From NCBI GenBank assembly GCA_964383915.1, contig CAYLJE010000001.1, forward strand, positions 1 through 64,000: a stretch of DNA of 64,000 nucleotides. Direction: 5' to 3'. Below the pieces are notes generated by a model. The model made no database searches, was not told the DNA's origin, and worked only from the letters and a program-made list of their open reading frames with translations. This DNA is from DRPN01 sp964383915. Lineage in GTDB: Bacteria > Bacteroidota > Bacteroidia > Bacteroidales > VadinHA17. Below are positions 27,943 to 35,957 of this stretch, one piece after another; the stretch's first letter is position 1; every line of letters begins with the position of its first letter. Made by a program: the position numbers and the translations under genes.

Positions 27943-28482
27943 ATGAATAATTTATCTTTATCATTATCCAAAGAAGAAAAAGCCGAAATGATCCAGTTTT
28001 ATGAGGAAGAACTTGATAAGACAGTAAGGCGGTTGGAACATATTAAGTCTGTTTTGGAAAAACTGGAACCCGGTTCTGTAAGTATTGATGTGCATGTGGA
28101 GGCCGAGATTAAGTCTGTTGGTAAAACGAAGACTTATACTGAGAAAAAAGAACTTTCTGCCCAAAAGAAATCAAAACGTAAAAGAAAACCGGGACCTAAA
28201 GCTATCTGGGGAAATTATATATTGAAACGTCTCCGCCAGTTGGATCGTCCGGTTACTTATTCCGAGTTGATCCAGGATGCTCTTTTGTTTTTTAAACTTC
28301 CGCCTACCAGGAAAGATACTGTCCGTCAGGCAATTATGAACAGTGCTTTCCGACTGAGAAATAAACAGGACAAGGTCAATACCTTTAGAAAAAAAGGTAC
28401 TAAAGAGAAGTACATTGGTTTAAAAAAATGGTTTGACGCTGAGGGAAAATTACTTTCCGAATACCTGAAAAAGATTGCATAA
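27943..28482 (+). CDS. Unknown protein with winged-helix-like C-terminal half
   Basis: I do not recognise this 179-residue protein. Residues 10-45 form an acidic coiled-coil-like helix ('EEELDKTVRRLEHIKSVLEK'). Residues 75-92 are strongly basic ('KKSKRKRKPGPKAIWG'). Residues 92-179 look like a winged helix-turn-helix ('ILKRLRQLDRPVTYSELI', then 'TVRQAIMNSAFRLR'), somewhat like HARE-HTH or small chromatin-associated domains. This suggests a DNA-binding protein, perhaps local to the mannosidase locus. It follows GH92 by 237 bases and overlaps by 8 bases a TTG that would start the GH92 remnant behind it. The gene looks intact and coding. Confidence 0.7.
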   Translation: MNNLSLSLSKEEKAEMIQFYEEELDKTVRRLEHIKSVLEKLEPGSVSIDVHVEAEIKSVGKTKTYTEKKELSAQKKSKRKRKPGPKAIWGNYILKRLRQLDRPVTYSELIQDALLFFKLPPTRKDTVRQAIMNSAFRLRNKQDKVNTFRKKGTKEKYIGLKKWFDAEGKLLSEYLKKIA

Positions 28483-29114
28483 GTTTTTCTTGATTGTTTT
28501 ATTGCTGTCCGGATGTCGTCAGGATGTATTTCAGCCCGAAAACAACTCGGTTTGGGTGGATTCTTTCATCGGTACAGCACGCTTTGGAAATACCTTTCCC
28601 GGAACTACCGTACCTTTTGGCTTTATTCAGCTTTCCCCGAATACTCCCCATATTGGAATACACAGATACCGCTTTCCTGCAACGAAAGAACAATATGCTG
28701 ATTGACTTGAGCCATGGGGCTAAAACAGTGAATGCTTATTTACGCATCGTGAATCAAACTGAAATAGAAGGATATCGTTTTTCTTCCGGATGGGCCAAAA
28801 ACGAAAAGATATTTTTTGTGGCTCGTTTTTCAAAGCCTTTTGAATATGCTATTCTATCCAAAAACAAACACTGCAGGAACGGACGGGACCATGTCCGGGG
28901 AGCGGGGAATATGCCATCGTTGTTCCTATTGTTAAAAAAGCAACCATTGATTCGGGTGAAAGGAAAAACGGACGAGGGAAATTTTGTGCATGCGGTTCTT
29001 TTTAACGGCAAACCGCTGGAAAAACCTTTTGTCAGACATCATCAGTTAATGCAGGGAGGACATTTGATTTTTATAATGGGGAAAAAACCCAATCCGCTGT
29101 GGATAAAACGATGA
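28475..29114 (+). pseudogene. Eroded GH92 mannosidase remnant
   Basis: Three blocks of a GH92 lipoprotein survive in two frames. Block A (28475 to about 28640, TTG start) has a lipoprotein signal ('IVLLLSGC') and the GH92 opening 'WVDSFIGTARFGNTFPGT' with 'VPFGFIQLSPN'. After a frame change, block B (about 28690-28850) has 'IDLSHGAKTVNAYLRIV' and 'EGYRFSSGWAKNEKIFFVAR', matching about residues 175-225 of the intact GH92 at 25441. Block C (about 28970-29110) has 'AVLFNGKPLEKPFV' and 'QGGHLIFIMGKKP', matching the last 60 residues. About 500 residues are gone, including the catalytic barrel. The sequence differs clearly from its intact neighbour, so it is an old paralogue rather than a recent copy. 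Confidence 0.85.
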
Positions 29115-29123
29115 TTAATTTCT

Positions 29124-29131
29124 TATTTTTG
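29124..29131 (+). promoter_or_regulatory. Candidate -7 box of the LytTR gene
   Basis: TATTTTTG matches TAnnTTTG, 43 bases before the ATG at 29175. Only a weak TGTG is seen at the -33 position. Confidence 0.35.
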
Positions 29132-29174
29132 CAGAGAAAGAAATAGTCTGTTAATGCACTGGAAAAAATGAGGT

Positions 29175-30029
29175 ATGTCTGAATTCTTTAATTTTTTAAA
29201 AAAATCCTATCCCTTTACTGACGATCTGAAACAGAATACAAAATTGATTTTTGTGATCAGTTTGGTGATTTTTATGGTTTTATATTTTTTCCAGCCATTT
29301 GATCTTAAATCAATATCCACAGAAGATAAATATTTCCTGATAGGAGGATTGATCGTTGTGGTTTTTCTTGCTCTAAGTGTAAATCTTTTACTGATGCCTG
29401 CTTTTTTATCACAAACCAGTTTATTTAAAAACTGGAATGTTTTAAAAGAGATTCTTTGGAACATATGGATAATGTTTACCATAGTTATTGGATATTATAT
29501 TTATTTCCGGCTGACCGGTTCTTTTTATTTTAGTTTTTTTGTTTTGATAAAAGTATTGATAATTAGCGCTATTCCGGTTAGTATATCAATTCCATACAAC
29601 CGAAACCGGTTACTCAGAAAACACTTGCATTCTGCCCTGGAGCTTAGCAGATACCTTGAGAATAAATCAAATCCCAAACCCAAAATAGTCCATCTTAAAT
29701 CAGATTATGAAAAAGATGATCTTTCCATAGATGTAGAAACACTGTTATTTATTCGTTCAGCAAATAACTATATAGAAGTTTTCTGGGAAGAGGAAAATGG
29801 AACAAAATCCAGGATGGTAAGATGCACTTTACTACATGCTGAAAAAACATTCGGCAATTTTCCTTATATTTTTAAATGTCATCGCACTTATATTGTAAAC
29901 ATCAATCAGGTAAGCAGGGTGGAAGGTAGTTCACAGGGTTATATCCTTTATGTCGGATCCGACCATAATAAAGTAATGGTATCCAGGACCTACATTCCCA
30001 GATTCAAAGAATTATTTTATAAGATATAA
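29175..30029 (+). CDS. Membrane-anchored LytTR-family transcriptional regulator
   Basis: The protein has 284 residues. The N-terminal half has four hydrophobic helices (near residues 23-40, 54-76, 88-108 and 114-136), starting with 'LIFVISLVIFMVLYFFQPFD'. A LytTR DNA-binding domain follows at about 180-284 ('VETLLFIRSANNYIEVFW', 'FKCHRTYIVNINQVSRVEGS'). There is no receiver domain, so it is a one-component membrane regulator of a kind common in Bacteroidota. LytTR domains bind direct repeats spaced about two helical turns apart, and such an array lies just downstream at 30200-30272, in front of the next gene. The signal it senses is unknown. Confidence 0.88.
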   Translation: MSEFFNFLKKSYPFTDDLKQNTKLIFVISLVIFMVLYFFQPFDLKSISTEDKYFLIGGLIVVVFLALSVNLLLMPAFLSQTSLFKNWNVLKEILWNIWIMFTIVIGYYIYFRLTGSFYFSFFVLIKVLIISAIPVSISIPYNRNRLLRKHLHSALELSRYLENKSNPKPKIVHLKSDYEKDDLSIDVETLLFIRSANNYIEVFWEEENGTKSRMVRCTLLHAEKTFGNFPYIFKCHRTYIVNINQVSRVEGSSQGYILYVGSDHNKVMVSRTYIPRFKELFYKI

Positions 30030-30199
30030 CCTTATTTTGCCTTGAACGACGGGAGAGATGATTTTCTGAAGGTGAAGCCATCCTTTTTCTCTGCAAAATA
30101 AAGCAGGGAGGGACCGGTTTCTCCGGTTCCGATAGCTGATTTTAAGAAAAAAATGTTTCCCCTTCCCTGTCATTTTATTCCTTCAACATGAAACAGACT

Positions 30200-30272
30200 T
30201 GTTATTCATCCCTTTTTTTATGCATTTCATCCCTGTAAATGTCATTTATCCCTTCTTTACGACATTTAGACC
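30200..30272 (+). promoter_or_regulatory. Array of four ~20-bp-spaced direct repeats (likely LytTR operator)
   Basis: The units are TATTCATCCC (from 30203), CATTTCATCCC (30223), CATTTATCCC (30243) and CATTTAGACC (30263); each starts exactly 20 bases after the last. A looser copy, CATTTTATTCC, starts at 30171. The unit TGCATTTCAT (30221-30230) closely resembles the GGCATTTCAT direct-repeat site I recall for the E. coli LytTR regulator YpdB. The array ends 29 bases before a TATTTTTG -7 box, in the place of a -33 element, which suits an activator. This array accounts for most of the otherwise gene-free 306-base stretch 30030-30335. Confidence 0.55.
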
Positions 30273-30301
30273 TTTAGTTTTTTTTTCCTTCCACAAAGAC
30301 A

Positions 30302-30309
30302 TATTTTTG
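30302..30309 (+). promoter_or_regulatory. Candidate -7 box of the nitronate monooxygenase-type gene
   Basis: TATTTTTG matches TAnnTTTG, 26 bases before the ATG at 30336. The -33 region is only a T tract with TTAG at 30274-30277, consistent with a promoter that needs an activator bound to the repeat array just upstream. Confidence 0.45.
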
Positions 30310-30335
30310 TTTGCATTAATAATAATAATTTTAAC

Positions 30336-31499
30336 ATGAAAACATTACGTATTGGTAATCTGGAAGCAAGACTTCCTGTTATACAAGGAGGAATGGGTGT
30401 AGCTGTTTCATTGTCCGGGTTGGCATCAGCCGTAGCAGAAGAAGGAGGGATTGGAATCATTTCATCGGCGTCTATAGGTATGTTGATGCCTGACTTTTCA
30501 AAAGACCTAAAGGAAGCAAATATGAAAGCTCTTCGTCAGGAGATACGGAAAGCCCGCACGATGACTGACGGTATTATTGGCGTGAATATTATGATGGCTC
30601 TCACTGACTATGAGAATCATATGGTGGTAGCTATCGAAGAAGGAGTTGACCTGATTATTTCAGGGGCTGGTTTACCTTTGAGAATGCCGGACATTCTCCT
30701 GAAAGACAAACATGGTGAAAATAAAACCAAGTTTCTTCCTATTGTTTCTTCAGCCAGAGCAGCACGGCTTATATTTAAATATTGGTCTGATCATTACGGA
30801 GTGATTCCTGACGCCGTGGTCGTTGAGGGTCCTTTAGCGGGGGGGCACCTGGGTTTCAAAAAGGCACAGATTGATAATCAGGATTATTCTTTGGAAGAAA
30901 CTGTCCCGCAGGTAGTTGATGTCGTGAAAGATTTCGGGATACAGTATGACAGGAATATCCCGGTGATTGCTGCCGGGGGTGTGTACAGTGGGGATGATAT
31001 GTATCATATGATGCAATTGGGAGCCAGTGCGGTACAAATTGCCACACGTTTGGTGCCTACTTATGAATGTGATGCCTCTGAAGAATTTAAGGAAGCTTAT
31101 GTTAACAGCAAAAAAGAAGACCTGATGATTATTGACAGCCCGGTGGGATTACCGGGAAGAGCCATTAGAAACCAGTTTCTTGAGGATGTTTCCAACGGGA
31201 AAAAACACCCTATCTCCTGTCCCTGGCAATGTCTGAGAGGTTGTGATTATAAAACAGCGCCTTATTGCATCTCGCTGGCATTGATAAATGCTGCAAAAGG
31301 CAATCTGAAAAACGGATTTGTCTTTGCCGGTAGCAATGCATACAGAACCACCAAAATACAATCCGTAAAAGAAGTCCTTGATCAACTGACAAAGGAATAT
31401 TACTCAGCACAAATGCGTGGAGAAAAGAATGAAATTAAAAATTATCCGGGCGTTATCCTGCAAAAGAATAATTATATCCAGCCACAAAAAGCTGTCTGA
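30336..31499 (+). CDS. Nitronate monooxygenase / 2-nitropropane dioxygenase-like flavoprotein
   Basis: This FMN-dependent TIM-barrel protein has 387 residues. The family marks are 'LPVIQGGMGVAVSLSGLA' at the start, 'LIISGAGLPLRMPDIL', 'VVEGPLAGGHLGF' (the His is the proposed catalytic base) and 'IPVIAAGGVYSGDDM' (phosphate binding of FMN). The family includes nitronate monooxygenases, FabK-type enoyl-ACP reductases and other oxidoreductases. The C-terminal third contains 'CPWQCLRGCDYKTAPYC', a Cys-rich stretch not found in classic class I enzymes, which could bind metal. The true substrate is uncertain. It is preceded by an apparent LytTR operator and ends in a strong terminator. Confidence 0.82.
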   Translation: MKTLRIGNLEARLPVIQGGMGVAVSLSGLASAVAEEGGIGIISSASIGMLMPDFSKDLKEANMKALRQEIRKARTMTDGIIGVNIMMALTDYENHMVVAIEEGVDLIISGAGLPLRMPDILLKDKHGENKTKFLPIVSSARAARLIFKYWSDHYGVIPDAVVVEGPLAGGHLGFKKAQIDNQDYSLEETVPQVVDVVKDFGIQYDRNIPVIAAGGVYSGDDMYHMMQLGASAVQIATRLVPTYECDASEEFKEAYVNSKKEDLMIIDSPVGLPGRAIRNQFLEDVSNGKKHPISCPWQCLRGCDYKTAPYCISLALINAAKGNLKNGFVFAGSNAYRTTKIQSVKEVLDQLTKEYYSAQMRGEKNEIKNYPGVILQKNNYIQPQKAV

Positions 31500-31537
31500 C
31501 CAGGACGCTGATGACTGTAAATTGTTGTAAAGAAATT

Positions 31538-31564
31538 AAAAAAGGCCCAAATTGGGCCTTTTTT
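31538..31564. terminator. Bidirectional intrinsic terminator
   Basis: The arms aaaaaaggccc (31538-31548) and gggcctttttt (31554-31564) are perfectly paired around the loop aaatt. It serves the nitronate monooxygenase-type gene (+) and the convergent ferredoxin gene (-). Confidence 0.93.
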
Positions 31565-31576
31565 ATGGGGCAACGA

Positions 31577-31822
31577 TTATTCGCCGTGAATCTTTTTTTT
31601 CTTAGCCAGCAATGCTTCTTTTGTTTCCTGATGATCCGGGTTTGAAATAATGCAATCTACCGGACAAACAGACTGGCATTGGGGTTCATCATAAAACCCA
31701 ACACATTCTGTACAAAGATTCGGATCGATAACATAAGGTTCCCCTTCACTAATTGCTTCATTTGGACATTCTGTTATACATGCGCCACACGCAATGCATT
31801 CATCTGTGATCATTAATGCCAT
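31577..31822 (-). CDS. 2[4Fe-4S] ferredoxin
   Basis: This is an 81-residue electron carrier. The first cluster motif is the standard 'CIACGACITECP'. The second is the extended 'CTECVGFYDEPQCQSVCP', in which eight residues separate the second and third Cys; this marks the Allochromatium-type low-potential ferredoxins, which also have a short C-terminal helix ('KEALLAKKKKIHGE'). It could carry electrons for pyruvate:ferredoxin oxidoreductase or hydrogenase in an anaerobe. It is a single-gene unit with its own terminator. Confidence 0.95.
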   Translation of the reverse strand: MALMITDECIACGACITECPNEAISEGEPYVIDPNLCTECVGFYDEPQCQSVCPVDCIISNPDHQETKEALLAKKKKIHGE

Positions 31823-31854
31823 GGTTGTAATATTTAATAGTTAAACTTCATATG

Positions 31855-31862
31855 CAAAGTTA
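31855..31862 (-). promoter_or_regulatory. Candidate -7 box of the ferredoxin gene
   Basis: CAAAGTTA on the plus strand reads TAACTTTG on the minus strand, matching TAnnTTTG, 32 bases before the ATG at 31822. The nearest upstream TTG is only 13 bases away, too close for a -33. Confidence 0.4.
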
Positions 31863-31949
31863 TAATTAATTTTTTCAATTTTTGACTTTTGCCTGTTTAA
31901 ATTAAGGGATCTTTTAATAATTCTTTAGCATAGGTGTTTCATCCGTTAG

Positions 31950-32657
31950 TCAAATGATAGCACTGAAATCAATTTCTTCTTCTTTCCTGACTTCGGTAAG
32001 AAGCATATTTTCGCATTTCAATGTACGTGAATGATATTTTTTCAGAAGTGTATAATTATGGGTTGCAAACAGAACAGTGCATTTTGTACGACTGATATTC
32101 ATAAGAAGATTCAGAATACCGTCTGAAGTTTCCGGATCCAGATTCCCAGTAGGCTCATCAGCCAGGATGATATTCGGATGATTCAGCAAGGCACGTGCAA
32201 TCACAATCCTTTGTTGTTCTCCTCCGGATAATTGATGCGGCATTTTATAGCCTTTATATTCCATATTTACCATCCGTAACACTTCCTGTATCCGTTCTTC
32301 AATTTTCTTCCTGTCTTTCCAGCCGGTGGCTTTCAGAACAAATGCCAGGTTATTATTTACCGTCCGGTCTGTCAGTAACTGAAAATCCTGAAATACAATG
32401 CCTAAATTTCTACGGAGGGCCGGGGTTTCCTTTTTTTTTAAAGATTTTAAATAGAAATCATCAACGTTGGCAAAACCTTCTTTTAATGGAACCTGCGCAT
32501 TGATTGTTTTGATGAGGGTTGTTTTTCCGCTGCCCACTTTACCGATCAGATAAACAAACTCTCCGGGAAAAATGCTGAATGTCACATCTTTTAAGACCAA
32601 ATGGTCTTTTTGGTAAAGGTTACAATGACGTAAATCTATGAGTGGTTTTTCTTCCAT
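31950..32657 (-). CDS. ftsE: FtsE-like cell-division ABC ATPase
   Basis: This 235-residue ATP-binding protein has Walker A 'GKVGSGKTT' (39-47), Q-loop 'VFQDFQLL', signature 'LSGGEQQR', Walker B 'IILADEPTGNLD' and the H-loop 'FATHNYTLL'. Within ABC ATPases, 'LIDLRHCNLYQKDHLVLKDV' and the RTV-NN-AF region fit FtsE, which pairs with FtsX to control peptidoglycan hydrolysis at the septum. No ftsX is adjacent, so the related LolD-type export function cannot be fully ruled out. It has its own likely promoter. Confidence 0.82.
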   Translation of the reverse strand: MEEKPLIDLRHCNLYQKDHLVLKDVTFSIFPGEFVYLIGKVGSGKTTLIKTINAQVPLKEGFANVDDFYLKSLKKKETPALRRNLGIVFQDFQLLTDRTVNNNLAFVLKATGWKDRKKIEERIQEVLRMVNMEYKGYKMPHQLSGGEQQRIVIARALLNHPNIILADEPTGNLDPETSDGILNLLMNISRTKCTVLFATHNYTLLKKYHSRTLKCENMLLTEVRKEEEIDFSAII

Positions 32658-32685
32658 GTTCTGTTAAATAACTTTCTGTTTGCTT

Positions 32686-32693
32686 CAAAAATA
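32686..32693 (-). promoter_or_regulatory. Candidate -7 box of ftsE
   Basis: CAAAAATA on the plus strand reads TATTTTTG on the minus strand, 28 bases before the ftsE ATG at 32657. A good -33 box is not seen. Confidence 0.4.
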
Positions 32694-32819
32694 CAAATTT
32701 GTTTTACAATGTCATTGGTTCACCGGGGAAATTAACAAAATACTGTTGATTAAAAGCTATACTAATACGCATTTTTAACCGTTAGAATAATTAAATTTAG
32801 CCGCTGAAAAAAATAAACT

Positions 32820-35800
32820 ATGCGACCACGTTTAGGGCATGTGATTTTATCTTTGTGGATTATTTTTCTGGCAGTCCCTGCCGGATGGACACAAAAACCC
32901 TATTTTTATTCGACTAAAGAATACGCATACCGTCAAGCTGAAGATCTTTACGAGAAACAGAAGTATTCAGCAGCACAGCGACTTTTTGATGATATTGCCA
33001 GCCAGAATACAGGAGACAGTGATCTGCTTTCAACCCTTTCGGAATATTATGCGGCGCGTTGTGCCGTATATCTTTTTAATGATGATGCCGAATACCGCTT
33101 GTTTGCTTTTATCAGCAATCATCCTGAAAGTTCACTGGTAGAGAAGGCAGTTTTGGAAATGGCCTTGTTCCAGTATCAAAAGAAAAATTACCGGAAAGCT
33201 ATTACTTATTTTAACAGGGTGGACCTGGGTTCCCTGACAGATGAAGAGACGGCTGAATATTATTTTAAGCTGGGATATTCCTATTTCATGCGGAAAGACT
33301 ATGATAAAGCCAAAATGGCTTTTTATGAAATCAAAGATATCCGGAGTGATTATACTTCTCCGGCTATTTATTATTATGCACATATTGCTTATTCCCAAGG
33401 AAATTATGAGACAGCGCTGAAAGAATTCCGTCGACTAACCGGTGATGAAAATTTTTCTGTCATTGTACCTTATTATATTGTGCAGATTCTTTATCTCCAG
33501 AAAAAATATGATGAGATCCTTGCTTATGCCCCGGGGATATTGGACCATGCGACCCCCACACGTGCTGCTGAAATTACCAAATACATGGGTGATGCGTGGT
33601 TTCAGAAAGGGGATTATAAGAAAGCCTTACCTTATCTGGAAAGATATGACGGAAAAAGACCCTTAAACAAAAATGAGCATTATGAATTAGGGTATTGTTA
33701 TTATGAAACAGGACAATACGATTTGGCAGTGAAACAATTTGGTTATGCGACCGGGGGAAAAGATAAGCTGGCACAAAACACGTACTATCTTTTGGCTGAT
33801 TGTTTCCTTCATTTAAATAACAAAAAAAAGGCAGGGATTGCGTTTTCGGCTGCTGCCGGGATGGATTTTGATCCCAACATCAAAGAAGATGCCCTGTTTA
33901 ATTATGCCAAGGTTACTTTTGAGCTTTCTTATTCACCGTTTAATGAAGCTGTCAGGGTGTTGAAAACTTACATTGATACATATCCCTATTCGAAAAGGAT
34001 TAACGAAGCCTATCATTACCTCGTATTGGCTTACCTGAACACAAAAAATTATAAGATGGCGTTGGAATCTCTGGACCGGATCCGGAACAAAAACGACGAA
34101 ATGAAGAAGGCTTATCAGCGAGTGGCTTTTTTCAGGGCTCTGGAATTGCTCCGGGCAGGAGATCCTGATAATGCCATTATTTTACTTACCAGATCCCTGC
34201 AGTATGCTATCTATGACCAGTCGCTGCGTGCCCGGGCTTATTTCTGGCTTGGGGAAGCTTATTACCGGTTGCAGGACACAGAAAAAGCACTGGGAGCCTT
34301 TAAGAAATTTCTTTTTAGTCCCGGAGCTATTTCTCTTCCTGAGTATGAAACAGCCCATTATGATATAGGGTATCTTTATTTCAATGAGAAAAAATATAAT
34401 GAGGCTTCATCGTGGTTTCGTAAATACCTTGTTTTCGGGAAGAAGACAAAACCTGAACTGGTGACTGATGCTTATTGCCGGTTGGGTGATTGTGCATTTG
34501 TCACCAGGGACTATAAACAGGCAGTGGATTATTATACCATAGCTTACCAGGCAGGAAAGGTAAATGCTGATTATGCATTGTATCAACGGGGTTTTTCATA
34601 TGGATTACTGAAAACCCCCGGGGCTAAGATCAAAGATATGACTACTCTGATAGAAAAATTTCCACAGTCAACCTATTTGGATGATGCACTCTATGAAAGA
34701 GGAATGGCATACATGGATGCAAACGAATCAGAAGCTGCCCTGAAAGATTTTCATGAAATCATTTATTCTTATCAGTCTAGTGCTTATGTGCCCAAAGCCT
34801 ACCTGCAGGTTGGATTGATCTATTATAATCAGAATAAATATACGGCAGCCATCAGGAGTTATAAACAGCTGGTAGAAAAATATCCGGGGACACCCCAGGC
34901 GCGGAATGCTTTAACCGGACTGAAAAATGTGTATGTGGATATGAATGACGTGGAAGCTTACTTTGCCTACGCACATAAATTGGGCGGCATGGCTAATGTG
35001 AGCATGGCAGAGGAAGATTCTTTGCTTTATATTTCCGGAGAAAACCTTTATATGGCTGGGAACTGTGACAAGGCACAGGAGGTTTTGAGTAATTATCTGA
35101 AGAAATTTACGGATGGCATTTTTAGAATCAATGCCCATTTTTATGTGGCTGAATGTTTGCGGAACAAAGGAAATTCTGATGAAGCCCTGAAGCATTATCA
35201 GTATGTTATTCGCCAACCCAGGAACCTTTTTACGGAAGCGGCTTTGGTTGCCTCCTCAGATATATTATATGACAGAAAAGATTATGCAACTGCACTCGAA
35301 GATTATGTGTTGCTTGAAAAAGTGGCCGAATTAGAGAAGAATGTGCTGAAGGCCCGTCTGGGAGAGTTGCGCTGCTCCTATGTCATGAAAAATTACAGCT
35401 CGGTGGTGACGATCGCTCAGGAAATTGTTAAAATGGATCACCTGACTGAGGAAAATGCCAGAGAGGCTTATTTTAAGATGGCAAAAGCTTATCAGTTCCA
35501 GGGCGATTTTGAGCAAGCTATGGGGACTTATAAAAAAGTTGCTGTAGAAGTATCCAGCGCCGAAGGTGCTGAAGCTAAATACCGGGTGGCCCAGTTATTA
35601 TATCGTCTCCATAAAAATGATGAGGCGGAAAAAGTGTTAATGGACTTTATCAATCAAAGTACCCCTCATCCATACTGGATGGCGAAAGCATTTTTACTAC
35701 TCTCTGATATTAGTCTGGATAAAAATGATCTTCTTCAGGCAAAATATACGCTGCAGAGTTTAATGGAATATTACCAGAAAAAAGACGATGGAATTCTCGA

Positions 35801-35957
35801 TGAAGCAAAGGAAAAATTGAAAGATATTGAACATTATGAAAAATTGAGAAATGCACCCATAGATTCATTGGAGGTTCCACCGGACACTATTAAAACACAC
35901 CCTGGTGGTGAGGAGGAAAAACAATTTCCCGTTGGAAAGATTGAAAAAACCGAATGA
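32820..35957 (+). CDS. Exported tetratricopeptide-repeat protein
   Basis: This 1045-residue protein has a signal peptide (about residues 1-24, 'LSLWIIFLAVPAGWTQK'). Nearly the whole mature chain is TPR or Sel1-like helical hairpins, for example 'AEYYFKLGYSYFMRKDYDKA', 'HYELGYCYYETGQYDLAVKQ' and 'PKAYLQVGLIYYNQNKYTAA'. I count more than fifteen repeats. TPR arrays act as protein-interaction scaffolds; this one is predicted to be periplasmic. The stop overlaps the start of an outer-membrane barrel gene by ATGA, so the two are made in a fixed ratio and probably act as a pair, perhaps in envelope assembly or cell-surface organisation. The precise role is unknown. Confidence 0.88.
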   Translation: MRPRLGHVILSLWIIFLAVPAGWTQKPYFYSTKEYAYRQAEDLYEKQKYSAAQRLFDDIASQNTGDSDLLSTLSEYYAARCAVYLFNDDAEYRLFAFISNHPESSLVEKAVLEMALFQYQKKNYRKAITYFNRVDLGSLTDEETAEYYFKLGYSYFMRKDYDKAKMAFYEIKDIRSDYTSPAIYYYAHIAYSQGNYETALKEFRRLTGDENFSVIVPYYIVQILYLQKKYDEILAYAPGILDHATPTRAAEITKYMGDAWFQKGDYKKALPYLERYDGKRPLNKNEHYELGYCYYETGQYDLAVKQFGYATGGKDKLAQNTYYLLADCFLHLNNKKKAGIAFSAAAGMDFDPNIKEDALFNYAKVTFELSYSPFNEAVRVLKTYIDTYPYSKRINEAYHYLVLAYLNTKNYKMALESLDRIRNKNDEMKKAYQRVAFFRALELLRAGDPDNAIILLTRSLQYAIYDQSLRARAYFWLGEAYYRLQDTEKALGAFKKFLFSPGAISLPEYETAHYDIGYLYFNEKKYNEASSWFRKYLVFGKKTKPELVTDAYCRLGDCAFVTRDYKQAVDYYTIAYQAGKVNADYALYQRGFSYGLLKTPGAKIKDMTTLIEKFPQSTYLDDALYERGMAYMDANESEAALKDFHEIIYSYQSSAYVPKAYLQVGLIYYNQNKYTAAIRSYKQLVEKYPGTPQARNALTGLKNVYVDMNDVEAYFAYAHKLGGMANVSMAEEDSLLYISGENLYMAGNCDKAQEVLSNYLKKFTDGIFRINAHFYVAECLRNKGNSDEALKHYQYVIRQPRNLFTEAALVASSDILYDRKDYATALEDYVLLEKVAELEKNVLKARLGELRCSYVMKNYSSVVTIAQEIVKMDHLTEENAREAYFKMAKAYQFQGDFEQAMGTYKKVAVEVSSAEGAEAKYRVAQLLYRLHKNDEAEKVLMDFINQSTPHPYWMAKAFLLLSDISLDKNDLLQAKYTLQSLMEYYQKKDDGILDEAKEKLKDIEHYEKLRNAPIDSLEVPPDTIKTHPGGEEEKQFPVGKIEKTE

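Noticed and set aside
30200..30272. Short regularly spaced repeats that could suggest a CRISPR array
   Set aside because: The units are about 10 bases at a 20-base period with no unique ~30-base spacers and no cas genes; a protein-binding array fits better.
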